DNA of 64,000 nucleotides from Pseudomonadota bacterium (GCA_023387335.1 JAEWIF010000045.1:1-64000), one strand, 5' to 3'. Numbered from the stretch's first letter, positions 8,975 to 23,994 are shown. Numbers and translations are program-made. Notes: generated from the letters alone by a model not told the origin.

Positions 8975-10777
8975 TTAGATGGGCTTGATGCTTCCAGGCA
9001 CGATTTTCGCGCCAAAGTCCCGCATCATCTCCTGCACGAACGGGTCGTTGTGGATGATGTCCTCGGCCTCGCGCTGGCGCTGCGCCGCGGCGGCGGCATT
9101 GCGACGCGCGGGGCTGTCGTTCACGGGGCCGAGTTCGATGGTGAGGGCCACCGCGTGGCCGGCGGCCTTGAGCGCCGTCTGCAGCCGCTCGCGCGAGGCG
9201 GGCTGGTTCAGCGTTTCGCGCTCCACGCGCAGCAGCCAGTGGCCCTCGTCGCGCGCCACCAGCTGCGACTGCAGGGCCAGCTCGCGCACCAGGGCCGTCA
9301 CCGCCTCGGCCGCGACCAGCCCCTGCACGGTGGCGTACCAGAAATCGCCTTCCTCGCTGGGCACGAAGCTGGTGGCGACGGCGCCGGCCTCGCGCGGCGA
9401 CTCGGGCTGCACGCGCACGGGCACGCCCACGACGGGGCCGTCGCCCGCGGGCCGGGCGGAGGCCGCGGGACGCGAGGGAGGATCGACGACGGGCAGCACC
9501 TGGCCCGGCGGGCGCGTGGGGGCGGGGGTCGGCGCAGGAGTCGGAACCGGCGCCGCGACGGGCGCAGGCGCGGTCGCCGGAGCAGGTGCGGCCCTCGGAA
9601 CGGGCGCGGAAACCGCAGGCTCAGGCGAAGGCCTGGCTGCGTTCAGAGTTTTTTTTTCCGCCTGCGCCGTTACCGGCGCCTCGGGGCGGAAGGCCAGCAG
9701 CCGCAACAGCACCATGGTGAGCGCCGCGTACTCGTCGGGCGCCAGGCCCAGCTCGGCGCGGCCGTGCAGGCACATCGTGTAGAGCAGCTGGGTCTCGTCG
9801 GCCGGCAACTGGCCGGCCAGGCGCGCGATCTCCGCATGGTCCGGATCGCCGGCGTCGGCGATGTTCGGCACCGCCTGCACCACGGCCATGCGCTGCAGCA
9901 CGGCCGTCATCTCTTCCAGCGCGCCCGCGGCCGACAGGCCGTTGACCCGCAGCGCTTCGGAGATCTCGACCACGGCGGCGCCGTCGCCGGCGGCCAGCGC
10001 GTCGATCAGGCGGAACACATGCGAGCGGTCCACGCTGCCCAGCATCTGGCGCACCGCCGCTTCCTGCAGCGCGCCGCCGCCGAAGGCGATGGCCTGGTCG
10101 GTCAGGGACAGCGCGTCGCGCATCGAGCCGCGCGCGGCCCGCGACAGCAGCCGCAGCGCCTGCGGCTCGGCTTCCACGCCCTCGGACTGCAGCACGCCCG
10201 CCAGGTGCTCCTGCACCGTCTGCGGCGCCATCGGGCGCAGGTTGAACTGCAGGCAGCGCGACAGCACGGTGACCGGCACCTTCTGCGGGTCGGTCGTGGC
10301 CAGGACGAACTTCAGGTACTCGGGCGGCTCCTCCAGCGTCTTGAGCATCGCGTTGAACGCGTGCCCGGTCAGCATGTGGACCTCGTCGATCATGAAGACC
10401 TTGAAGCGGCCCTGCACCGGCTTGTAGACGGCCTGCTCGAGCAGCGACTGGACCTCGTCCACGCCGCGGTTGGAGGCGGCGTCCAGCTCGGTGTAATCGA
10501 CGAAGCGGCCGGAATCGATGTCGGTGCAGGCCTGGCACACGCCGCACGGCGTCGCGGTGATCCCCCCCTGCCCGTCCGGGCCCTGGCAGTTCAGCGACTT
10601 GGCCAGGATGCGCGACACCGTCGTCTTGCCCACGCCGCGCGTGCCGGTGAACAGGTAGGCATGGTGCAGCCGCTGCTGCTCCAGCGCGTTGGAGAGCGCC
10701 TGCACCACGTGCTCCTGGCCGACCATCTGGCCGAAATTCTTCGGCCGGTACTTGCGGGCGAGCACGAGGTAGGACAT
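8975..10777 (-). CDS. dnaX: DNA polymerase III subunits gamma/tau
   Basis: Clamp-loader ATPase. The full 600-residue tau form has domain I with Walker A GTRGVGKTTVSR, a zinc module with CGVCQAC, Walker B (MIDEVHML) and sensor LSRCLQF. Domains II-III run to about residue 370, followed by an Ala/Pro-rich linker and the C-terminal polymerase-binding domain that ends GSIKPI. A run of nine A residues at codons 374-377 sits exactly at the end of domain III; slippage there would give a shorter gamma form (separate entry). The ATG lies directly after a TAGAAT -10 box without a Shine-Dalgarno sequence. The SRP RNA gene is divergent. Confidence 0.97.
   Translation of the reverse strand: MSYLVLARKYRPKNFGQMVGQEHVVQALSNALEQQRLHHAYLFTGTRGVGKTTVSRILAKSLNCQGPDGQGGITATPCGVCQACTDIDSGRFVDYTELDAASNRGVDEVQSLLEQAVYKPVQGRFKVFMIDEVHMLTGHAFNAMLKTLEEPPEYLKFVLATTDPQKVPVTVLSRCLQFNLRPMAPQTVQEHLAGVLQSEGVEAEPQALRLLSRAARGSMRDALSLTDQAIAFGGGALQEAAVRQMLGSVDRSHVFRLIDALAAGDGAAVVEISEALRVNGLSAAGALEEMTAVLQRMAVVQAVPNIADAGDPDHAEIARLAGQLPADETQLLYTMCLHGRAELGLAPDEYAALTMVLLRLLAFRPEAPVTAQAEKKTLNAARPSPEPAVSAPVPRAAPAPATAPAPVAAPVPTPAPTPAPTRPPGQVLPVVDPPSRPAASARPAGDGPVVGVPVRVQPESPREAGAVATSFVPSEEGDFWYATVQGLVAAEAVTALVRELALQSQLVARDEGHWLLRVERETLNQPASRERLQTALKAAGHAVALTIELGPVNDSPARRNAAAAAQRQREAEDIIHNDPFVQEMMRDFGAKIVPGSIKPI
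9622..9657 (-). promoter_or_regulatory. dnaX slippage site (A9 run) with downstream hairpin
   Basis: On the coding strand GCGG is followed by nine A residues (9657-9649), then CTCTGAAC. Gain of one A or a -1 ribosomal shift reads nine further codons (NSERSQAFA) and stops at TGA 9623-9621, giving a 385-residue product. Loss of one A reads CTC TGA and stops at once, giving 377 residues. A 5-bp stem with a 4-nt loop (CAGGC/GCCTG, 9635-9622) begins 13 nt after the run. Thermus dnaX uses an A9 transcriptional slippage site to make gamma; E. coli uses a -1 frameshift. Both shifted frames closing immediately at the domain III border supports function here. Confidence 0.65.
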
Positions 10778-10784
10778 CGCGTCG

Positions 10785-10790
10785 ATTCTA
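10785..10790 (-). promoter_or_regulatory. -10 box of dnaX, likely leaderless
   Basis: TAGAAT ends 7 nt before the dnaX ATG, so transcription would start at or within 1-2 nt of the A of ATG. No Shine-Dalgarno sequence lies between. No convincing -35 is visible. Confidence 0.45.
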
Positions 10791-10826
10791 AAGGTCCGAC
10801 GCGCGAGCTCTTCGGCCGGTTGCGCC

Positions 10827-10832
10827 TACAAT
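10827..10832 (+). promoter_or_regulatory. -10 box of the SRP RNA gene
   Basis: TACAAT lies 7 nt before the predicted 5' end of the SRP RNA at 10840. The -35 region is not consensus. Confidence 0.5.
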
Positions 10833-10839
10833 CACGGGT

Positions 10840-10933
10840 GACGGGCCTCCCCGCATGGTGAAGCGGCCAACCGGGTCAGGTGGGGAACCAAGCAGCCCTA
10901 ACTGTGGAGCCAGTGCCGGGGGTAAGGCTCGTC
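10840..10933 (+). ncRNA. ffs: Signal recognition particle RNA (4.5S type)
   Basis: Small bacterial SRP RNA that binds Ffh and targets membrane-protein-synthesising ribosomes. The universally conserved apical loop region appears as GGTCAGGTGGGGAACCAAGC followed by AGCC. The two ends pair over nine positions (GACGGGCCT with AGGCTCGTC, one G-U), which fixes the limits at 10840 and 10933, about 94 nt. It is divergent from dnaX, a common betaproteobacterial location. Confidence 0.93.
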
Positions 10934-10985
10934 AACTTCCCCTTCGTTCATCCAATGCCGGCGCGGCTCCGGACGCGATCCAGGC

Positions 10986-11702
10986 ATGTGCTCGAACTAC
11001 ATCCCCGTCAGCCGCCGCGACCGCCTGCTCACGTTCTTCGGCGTCGAGCGTGAGCGCGACGAGGAACCCGTCGACACCTGGCCGCTCGGCCTCGCCCCCT
11101 TCATCCGCATCGCCGAAGACGGCTCTGGCTTCGAGCGCATCGTGGACGACGGCATCTTCGGCTTGCTGCCGGACTTCGCCACCGAGCTGGCGTTCGGCCG
11201 GCGCACCTACAACGCGCGCAGCGAAACCGTGAACCGGCTTCCGAGCTTCCGCGAGTCCTGGTCGAAGGGCTGGCGCTGCGTCATCCCCTGCGAAGCGATC
11301 TACGAACCCAATTGGGAGACCGGCGAATGCGTGCGCTGGGCCATCCACCAGGAAGGCTTCGTGCCGTTCGGCGTGGCGGGCATCTACCGCCCGTGGACGC
11401 ATCCGGACGGCCGCGAGGTATTGAGCTTCGCGATGCTGACCGTGAACGCCGACGACCATCCGCTGATGAAGCGCTTCCACCGGCCCGAGGACGAGAAGCG
11501 CATGGTCGTGGTCCTGGATCCCGAGGACTACGGCAACTGGCTCACCTGCCGCGTGCAGGACGCGCCGGCGTATTTCCGCCAGTGGGACAAGCCGCTGGTG
11601 GCCGTGCCCTCCCCCCTGCCGCCTCGGGCGCCGAAGGCGAGCAGCGTGCGGACCGTGCGTCCGCCCAAGCCGCCCGCGCCCGAGACGGGCAGCCTGTTCT
11701 GA
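10986..11702 (+). CDS. SOS response-associated peptidase family protein (SRAP, YedK/HMCES-like)
   Basis: SRAP proteins crosslink covalently to abasic sites in single-stranded DNA through the N-terminal Cys exposed after Met removal, protecting the lesion. The 238-residue protein starts MCSNY (family usually MCGRY), with the conserved Asn in YNARSET, the Glu in CEAIYEPNW, and a His/Arg region HPLMKRFHRPEDEKRM that replaces the usual HxRMP. The tail is Pro-rich and basic. No LexA box is visible upstream. The altered motifs place it in a divergent subgroup; activity is likely but unproven. Confidence 0.88.
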   Translation: MCSNYIPVSRRDRLLTFFGVERERDEEPVDTWPLGLAPFIRIAEDGSGFERIVDDGIFGLLPDFATELAFGRRTYNARSETVNRLPSFRESWSKGWRCVIPCEAIYEPNWETGECVRWAIHQEGFVPFGVAGIYRPWTHPDGREVLSFAMLTVNADDHPLMKRFHRPEDEKRMVVVLDPEDYGNWLTCRVQDAPAYFRQWDKPLVAVPSPLPPRAPKASSVRTVRPPKPPAPETGSLF

Positions 11703-11708
11703 TCCGAC

Positions 11709-12443
11709 CTACCAGCCCTTGCCGGCCAGGAACTCCTGCACCTTGCGCGCTACCGCGAGGCAGCCCGCGTCGTTCAGGTGGATGCCGTCGAACCGCAGCG
11801 ACGAAGGCGGCAGGTCGTTCTGGTGGTCCTGCACGTCCTGCCCGTTGTTCGGGTCGTAGAGGCCGACCAGGTACCGGCGGATGTCCACGAAGTTGTCCGG
11901 GTACATGGCGGCCAGTTCGTCGTTGACGCGCACCGTGTCCGCGTACTCCTGCGTGCCGCGCGCGCCGGAAGGCGCCCAGTTCAGCATCGACAGGATCACG
12001 TAGGCCTGGTTCGGCGCGAGCGCGGCGATCGAGCTGGCGATGTCCGCCTTGACCTCGTCCTTGCTCCAGTTGTTGTGGCCGTACCAGAGGACGGACACCC
12101 AGGTCCTGTGCGCGGTGTCGGCCTGCAGGCGCGCCGCGATCTGCATCGAGGTCTGGCCGACCACGCCGCCGTTGTAGACCTGCCGGTCCGGATAGACCTG
12201 CGCGAGCGTGTGGGCGTACAGGTCGGTGATCGAGTCGCCCCAGGCCGCGATGTGGGTGGACATCGGCGCGACGACGGGCGAAGGCGTTCCGGGGTTCGCG
12301 ACGGGCGCCGGCGAAGGGGTCGCGAGGTCGTCGGCCGTCACGCCCTGCGCGGCATCCGCCACGGCAGAGCCACCCCCACCGCCGCCGCCGCAGCCGGTCA
12401 GCACGCCCAAGCCCAGCAACGAGAGCGCCTTGCGCCTGTCCAT
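11709..12443 (-). CDS. SGNH/GDSL hydrolase lipoprotein
   Basis: Predicted esterase or acyltransferase of the SGNH superfamily, anchored as a lipoprotein. The start MDRRKALSLLGLGVLTGC gives a lipobox LTGC (Cys18), followed by a seven-glycine run and a Thr/Pro linker. Block I is AAWGDSITD with the nucleophile Ser, the Gly/Asn blocks are VVGQTS and WYGHNNW, and block V is FDGIHLNDAG with the Asp-His pair. The mature protein is about 225 residues. It lies downstream of an acyltransferase-3 gene on the same strand, which suggests a shared role in O-acylation of a surface glycan. A GTG at 12449 is an alternative start. Confidence 0.8.
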   Translation of the reverse strand: MDRRKALSLLGLGVLTGCGGGGGGGSAVADAAQGVTADDLATPSPAPVANPGTPSPVVAPMSTHIAAWGDSITDLYAHTLAQVYPDRQVYNGGVVGQTSMQIAARLQADTAHRTWVSVLWYGHNNWSKDEVKADIASSIAALAPNQAYVILSMLNWAPSGARGTQEYADTVRVNDELAAMYPDNFVDIRRYLVGLYDPNNGQDVQDHQNDLPPSSLRFDGIHLNDAGCLAVARKVQEFLAGKGW

Positions 12444-12572
12444 GTTCACACCCCAGTTCTTTTTGGAAGAGCTGGAGTGTCGATGGCAGAGCTGTCAGGC
12501 GCGTGTCACCAAGCTCAAGGGATGTACCTACACGTTTGCAAGGCCGTCTCCGACGGCGTGGCGCGTGATTTC

Positions 12573-13757
12573 CTACACGGTCGGCGCGGCAGGCCGGACG
12601 ACCGGCTCCTCGGTCTTGCCGGGCTGGAAGCGGCCCTTGAGCTTCAGGATCGGCGCCTCGAAGAAGCGATAGCTCAGGAAAGCCATGATGGTCACGATCG
12701 ACACCGTCACGACGAACACATCCACGCCGGCCTGGTGTCCCAGCAGGATGCGGGCGAAGTTGGCGGCCAGCATGTGCATCAGGTACATGCCGTAGCTGAT
12801 GGCGCCCATGAACACCGCCGGACGCCAGTTCAGCAAGGGATGAAGCACCGTGTCGTCCCGGACGCAGACGCCGGCCACCAGCAGGGCCATGAGAAAGCGC
12901 ACCAGCAGCAGGTCCGCGTCGAACTGCAGGCAGGCCAGCAGGAGGCCCGCCACGGCCGGCGCCAGCAGCCGGTTGCCGATGACCGGATACAGCAGCTCGA
13001 AGATGCGACGGTTGTGCAGCAGCACGGCGAACACCGCGCCGAAGAGGATCGCGGGCGCCAGGCTGGCCAGCATGATCATCATCAGCGTGGGCTTCACCTG
13101 CGACACGGCGATGAGCTGGATGCAGATGAGCAGCACCGCCGCGATGGCCGGCGCCCAGCCGCGCTTGGTGAGCCACAGGCTCAGCAGCATCAGCGCGGGC
13201 CAGAACAGGTAGAACTGCTCTTCCGTCGCAAGCGACCAGGCGAAGTAGAAGGTGGTGCCGTGCGAACCCGCGCCGTTGAGATCGACGAACCAGTTCGACG
13301 TATAGGTGAGGAAGGCGGGCAGGTTGTGCCAGAACTCGGCCGCCTTGGTCGTGCCGCTCATCGTCGCGAGGACGAGCACGCAGTAGAGAAGGAGCACCGC
13401 GTAGTAGAGCGGGAAGATCCGCAGCGACCGGCGGATGTAGAAGCTCGTCAGCGAGATCGAACCGCGTTCGCGGTACTCGCGAAGGAGCAGCGTCGTGACG
13501 AGGAAGCCGCTGATCGCGAAGAACAGGTCGACACCCTTGTTGCCCTGGTTCAGCAGGTTGAAGGGCTGCGGGCCGGCCACATGGCACCAGATGACCGCTA
13601 CGACGCTGATGGCGCGCAGCCCATCCAGTCCGCTGAAATAGCGACGGCCGGAGAACGCCCGCGCCGCGGAATCCGGGGTTCGTTCCCGCCCGCCCAGCCA
13701 CGCGGCCAGCGCCAGGGTGCCGAGAATGCCCACCAACCCATACAGCTCCAGCAGCAT
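12573..13757 (-). CDS. Acyltransferase family 3 membrane protein (OafA/YrhL type)
   Basis: Integral membrane acyltransferase that transfers acyl groups, usually acetyl, to glycans. The 394-residue protein has about 10 membrane segments, the opening motif GLDGLRAISVVAVIWCHV with the conserved Arg and His, and FFAISGFLVTTLLLREYRER followed by SFYIRRSLRIFPLYY, all family hallmarks. The ATG at 13757 has AGGGAG 9 nt upstream and was preferred over the one at 13784. It lacks the fused C-terminal SGNH domain of OafB-type enzymes; a separate SGNH lipoprotein gene follows on the same strand. Confidence 0.88.
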   Translation of the reverse strand: MLLELYGLVGILGTLALAAWLGGRERTPDSAARAFSGRRYFSGLDGLRAISVVAVIWCHVAGPQPFNLLNQGNKGVDLFFAISGFLVTTLLLREYRERGSISLTSFYIRRSLRIFPLYYAVLLLYCVLVLATMSGTTKAAEFWHNLPAFLTYTSNWFVDLNGAGSHGTTFYFAWSLATEEQFYLFWPALMLLSLWLTKRGWAPAIAAVLLICIQLIAVSQVKPTLMMIMLASLAPAILFGAVFAVLLHNRRIFELLYPVIGNRLLAPAVAGLLLACLQFDADLLLVRFLMALLVAGVCVRDDTVLHPLLNWRPAVFMGAISYGMYLMHMLAANFARILLGHQAGVDVFVVTVSIVTIMAFLSYRFFEAPILKLKGRFQPGKTEEPVVRPAAPTV

Positions 13758-13887
13758 GAATGCGCTCCCTTGTCTGGAACGCATTGTTAGCAGATGAACG
13801 ACCGCTACAGCTCGGCCGTAGTCCGATGGAGCCCCCGGGGGGCGCGTCTGGACCTGGGAGGCAGCGCGGCCGGCTCAAGCACGAGGC

Positions 13888-13953
13888 TCAAGCGGCCATC
13901 AACGCGACCAGGCCGACGAAGAGCAGCCAGGCCAAGACTTTTCCGGCGTCCAT
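13888..13953 (-). CDS. Possible 21-residue hydrophobic peptide
   Basis: A tiny ORF, MDAGKVLAWLLFVGLVALMA plus a final A, consisting almost wholly of one membrane-spanning segment. It begins 3 nt after the stop of the preceding 53-residue ORF and is preceded by TGAGGTAA, a reasonable ribosome-binding site 7 nt before the ATG. I recognise no family. Its position and composition resemble small single-pass regulators or subunits of membrane complexes, but that is only an analogy. Confidence 0.4.
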   Translation of the reverse strand: MDAGKVLAWLLFVGLVALMAA

Positions 13954-13956
13954 GGC

Positions 13957-14118
13957 TTACCTCAGCAGATGCAGGAGACCGGCGGCGACGGCGGGCGCCG
14001 CCACCAGGCCGATCAGGGATGCCCAGACCTTGCGCACGCCGCGCCCCGGTTCCTGCCGGGGACGCAGCCACTCGACACTGAAATCACTGTCCTCGAAGTC
14101 GCGGTCGCGGCGGTCCAT
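13957..14118 (-). CDS. Hypothetical 53-residue single-pass membrane protein
   Basis: The first 30 residues are charged and polar (MDRRDRDFEDSDFSVEWLRP then RQEPGRGVRK) and are followed by one hydrophobic helix (VWASLIGLVAAPAVAAGLLH) and LLR at the end. Third codon positions are GC-rich as in the neighbours. No clear Shine-Dalgarno sequence precedes the ATG. It is transcribed away from the giant kinase gene. Family not recognised; it may form a bicistron with the 21-residue ORF just downstream. Confidence 0.42.
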   Translation of the reverse strand: MDRRDRDFEDSDFSVEWLRPRQEPGRGVRKVWASLIGLVAAPAVAAGLLHLLR

Positions 14119-14464
14119 GCGCCCATGTTCTTTTTTCCCATGGGAAGCGCGGGTCGGAGAGCGGAGGCGAGCGCTGTAGCCCTCCCGCCAACGGCCGGCG
14201 GGGTCCGTTCCTACATGGCAGGCGCGTAGCGGCCGAACAACTCGCGGACGTCCCCTAGCACGACTTCCAGGAAAGCCATCCGGAGCCGTCCCATGTGTCG
14301 GCTCCGTCCTACAGAGACTGTCGGACGGAGTCCCGACACTACCGTGGCGTTGCAATCGGCTGTCGAGCAGCCGGGGGCGCAGGCGTTCGGCCGGGGTGCC
14401 GGCTTTGGACATCCGAGCAAAGAGACTCCTCGGGCAAGAGGAGCAGATCGCAGTACCGTCTCTC
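14119..14464. other. Intergenic region before the poly-HAMP kinase
   Basis: About 345 nt without a supportable gene. It holds a strong REP-like inverted repeat (14296-14338). TCCGTTCCTACA at 14202-14213 resembles CTCCGTCCTACA, part of that repeat. AAGAGGAGCAG lies around 14438-14448, too far (about 17-27 nt) from the ATG at 14465 to be a good ribosome-binding site. A GTG at 14396 is in frame with the kinase and would add 23 residues. Confidence 0.5.
14296..14338. repeat. REP-like extended inverted repeat
   Basis: Arms TGTCGGCTCCGTCC (14296-14309) and GGACGGAG-TC-CCGACA (14323-14338) pair over 14 bp with a 2-nt bulge and a 13-nt loop. No T-tract follows on either strand, so it is not a typical terminator. 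The sequence style resembles dispersed extragenic palindromes. Confidence 0.5.
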
Positions 14465-21610
<7,146 letters not shown>

Positions 21611-21620
21611 GGAGGACCTG

Positions 21621-23372
21621 GTGAACCTGCCCGACGACTCCCAGTTCTCCCCTTCGCAGTTCTCGTCCTCCCAGTTATTCGAGCCGGGAGAGGCGCCGCC
21701 GGAGACGGTCAACATCCTGATCGTCGACGACGAGCCGCGCAACCTGACGGTGCTGGAGACGGTGCTGAACGACCCCGGCTACCGCCTGGTGCGCGCCACC
21801 TCCGGCGACGAGGCGCTGCTCGCGCTGATGGCGGAGGAATTCGCCGTGCTGGTGCTGGACGTGCGCATGCCCGGCATGAACGGCTTCGAGCTGGCGCAGC
21901 TGGTCAAGGAGCGCCGCAAGACCGCGCGCATACCGATCATCTTCCTGACCGCGTACTACAACGAGGACCACCACCTGCTGGAAGGCTACGGCACCGGCGC
22001 GGTGGACTACCTGCACAAGCCGGTCAATCCCTCGGTGCTGCGCTCCAAGGTCTCGGTGTTCGCCGAGCTGCACCGGCGCGGCCGCGCCCTGGAGACGGCC
22101 AACCGGATGCTGCTCGGTGAAGTGGCCGAGCGCCGCCGGGCCGAGGCGCGGCTGTCCGAGCTGAACGAGTCGCTCGACCGCCGCGTGATGGAGCGCACCC
22201 GCGAGCTGGAGGAGAGCGAGGCGCGCCTGCTGGACGCGCACCGCCGCAAGGACGAGTTCCTGGCGACGCTCGCCCACGAGCTGCGCAACCCGCTCGCCCC
22301 GGTGCGCAACGCGGTCGAACTGCTCAAGCGCGGCGCGGCCGACGGCCGCCGCGTGACGTGGGCCTCGGAGCTGATCGACCGCCAGGTGCGTTCGCTCAGC
22401 CGCCTGATCGACGACCTGATGGACGTCAGCCGCATCAACCGCGGCCGCATCGAGCTGCGCCGCGAAGTCATCGCGCTCAACGACGTGCTGGCCGACGCGC
22501 TGGAGGCGATCCGCCCGCTGGCCCAGGACAGCGGCCACGAGCTCGCCGTGCTGCTGCCGGACCGCAAGCTGCTGGTGGAAGCCGACCGCACCCGCCTGGC
22601 GCAGGCCTTCACCAACCTGTTGAACAACGCGGTGAAGTACACCGACTCCGGCGGCCGCATCGAGGTGGCCGTGCTGGTGGAGAAGGACCAGGCGGTGGTC
22701 TCGTTCCGCGACTCCGGCATCGGCATCCCGCCCGAGCGGCTGGACGACGTGTTCGAGATGTTCTCGCAGGTGGAGTCCGCGCTATCGCGCTCGCGCGGCG
22801 GCCTGGGCATCGGCCTGTCGCTCACGCAGCGGCTGGTGCAGATGCACGGCGGCAGCATCAAGGCGCACAGCGAGGGCGTGGGCCGCGGCAGCCGCTTCAT
22901 GGTGACGCTGCCGCTGTCCAGCGCCGCGGCGCCGACCGCGCCGGAGCCGACCGCGGCCCCGCAGGTGGCGCCCGGCCAGGGCCTGCGCGTGCTGGTCGCC
23001 GACGACAACGTGGACGCCGCCGAGACCCTGGCCGCCCTGCTGACCGAGATGGGCCACGAGGTGCGCGAGGTGCACGACGGCGAGGCGGCCTTGCAGGCCG
23101 CCGCGTCCTTCGATCCGCACCTGCTGCTGCTGGACATCGGCATGCCCAAGATGACCGGCTACGAGGCCTGCGCCCGCATCCGCCGCCTGCCGGGCGGCGA
23201 ACGCCGCACGCTCGTGGCCGTCACCGGCTGGGGCCAGCCGCAGGACCTGCAGCGGTCGCAGGAGGCCGGTTTCGACCGCCACCTGGTCAAGCCGATCGAC
23301 CCGCAGCTGCTCGGCCCGCTGATGGACGAAGTCGCGCAGCGCGGGGAGCCACCGCGCGTCCAGCGCTCCTGA
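21621..23372 (+). CDS. Soluble hybrid histidine kinase (REC-HisKA-HATPase-REC)
   Basis: A 583-residue kinase with a receiver at each end. The N-terminal receiver (about 30-145) has Asp80 in VLVLDVRMPGMN. A coiled coil follows, then HisKA with His219 in TLAHELRNPLAPVRN, a HATPase with DSGIGIPPERLDDVFEMFSQ and GGLGIGLSLTQRL, and a C-terminal receiver with Asp505 in LLLLDIGMPKMTGYE. There are no membrane segments. The start is GTG with AGGAGG 5 nt upstream, 10 nt after the poly-HAMP kinase stop, so they are co-transcribed. The N-terminal receiver suggests it takes phosphate from another kinase, possibly its giant neighbour. Confidence 0.92.
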   Translation: MNLPDDSQFSPSQFSSSQLFEPGEAPPETVNILIVDDEPRNLTVLETVLNDPGYRLVRATSGDEALLALMAEEFAVLVLDVRMPGMNGFELAQLVKERRKTARIPIIFLTAYYNEDHHLLEGYGTGAVDYLHKPVNPSVLRSKVSVFAELHRRGRALETANRMLLGEVAERRRAEARLSELNESLDRRVMERTRELEESEARLLDAHRRKDEFLATLAHELRNPLAPVRNAVELLKRGAADGRRVTWASELIDRQVRSLSRLIDDLMDVSRINRGRIELRREVIALNDVLADALEAIRPLAQDSGHELAVLLPDRKLLVEADRTRLAQAFTNLLNNAVKYTDSGGRIEVAVLVEKDQAVVSFRDSGIGIPPERLDDVFEMFSQVESALSRSRGGLGIGLSLTQRLVQMHGGSIKAHSEGVGRGSRFMVTLPLSSAAAPTAPEPTAAPQVAPGQGLRVLVADDNVDAAETLAALLTEMGHEVREVHDGEAALQAAASFDPHLLLLDIGMPKMTGYEACARIRRLPGGERRTLVAVTGWGQPQDLQRSQEAGFDRHLVKPIDPQLLGPLMDEVAQRGEPPRVQRS

Positions 23373-23473
23373 CGCCGGCCAGCGCCCGGCGCTGACAACG
23401 CCTGAGCGACGCGTCCCACAAGGCTCGGCCTTGCGCGATTCCAGACTCCCGCACAGATCAGGGAGGTCTTGCG

Positions 23474-23935
23474 ATGCGCCAGAAGGTCGTCTCGCGTGGA
23501 AGCATGTCGCCGGTGTGCCGGGGGGCGCTGGTCCTGGCGTTTTTCGCCGCGGGCAGTTGCGCCGCGCAGGTCGCGGACGACGGGCCGGTGCCGCCGCTTT
23601 CGCGGCTGTCGCTGACCGTGGTTCCGCAGTTCGCGTGGCAGCGCCCGGGCCCGGCCGGCGAGGACCTGGGCCTGCAATGGCGCCAGCCCGTGGGCACCGA
23701 CCGAACCATCGACATCCTGGCGTGGAGGCGGGCGGCGCCGCGCGAACGCGACGCCCTCTCCATGATCCAGGACCGCGAGCCCACGTTCGGCGCCCGCGTG
23801 GAGATGCGCATCACGTCCCGCAAGAGCTTCGCCACCGAGCTGAAGGCGATCGGCCTGCAGCTCGACAATGGCGCCAAGATCATGCTGCGCCGCAAGGACG
23901 GCAACCCGACCCTCTACTACCGGCAGCAGTTCTGA
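23474..23935 (+). CDS. Hypothetical secreted protein
   Basis: A 153-residue protein with a probable signal peptide (hydrophobic SPVCRGALVLAFFAAGSCAA, cleavage near residue 32). The mature part is about 120 residues with alternating polar and hydrophobic strands and ends with NPTLYYRQQF. GGGAGG lies 8 nt before the ATG. I recognise no family. It stands alone between the soluble kinases and the receiver-glycosyltransferase set, 101 nt after the former, and may belong to the same envelope function. Confidence 0.75.
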   Translation: MRQKVVSRGSMSPVCRGALVLAFFAAGSCAAQVADDGPVPPLSRLSLTVVPQFAWQRPGPAGEDLGLQWRQPVGTDRTIDILAWRRAAPRERDALSMIQDREPTFGARVEMRITSRKSFATELKAIGLQLDNGAKIMLRRKDGNPTLYYRQQF

Positions 23936-23946
23936 AAATCCCCAAA

Positions 23947-23983
23947 GGTTCGTCAGAACCCGGGTGTTAGAGTGCCCGCACTC
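23947..23983. promoter_or_regulatory. Two small adjacent inverted repeats upstream of the stand-alone receiver
   Basis: GGTTC-GTCA-GAACC (23947-23960) is followed by GAGTGC-CC-GCACTC (23970-23983). The second ends 11 nt before the receiver ATG and is followed by CTTTG rather than TTTT. It could be an operator or a weak terminator for the preceding gene; no partner is identified. Confidence 0.3.
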
Positions 23984-23994
23984 TTTGTGACTAC

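Noticed and set aside
10934..10985. LexA box before the SRAP gene
   Set aside because: No CTGT-N8-ACAG type sequence is present.
14211..14420. Small - strand ORF containing MAFLEVVLGDVRELFGRYAP
   Set aside because: No ribosome-binding site, overlaps the REP-like palindrome and matches no family I know.
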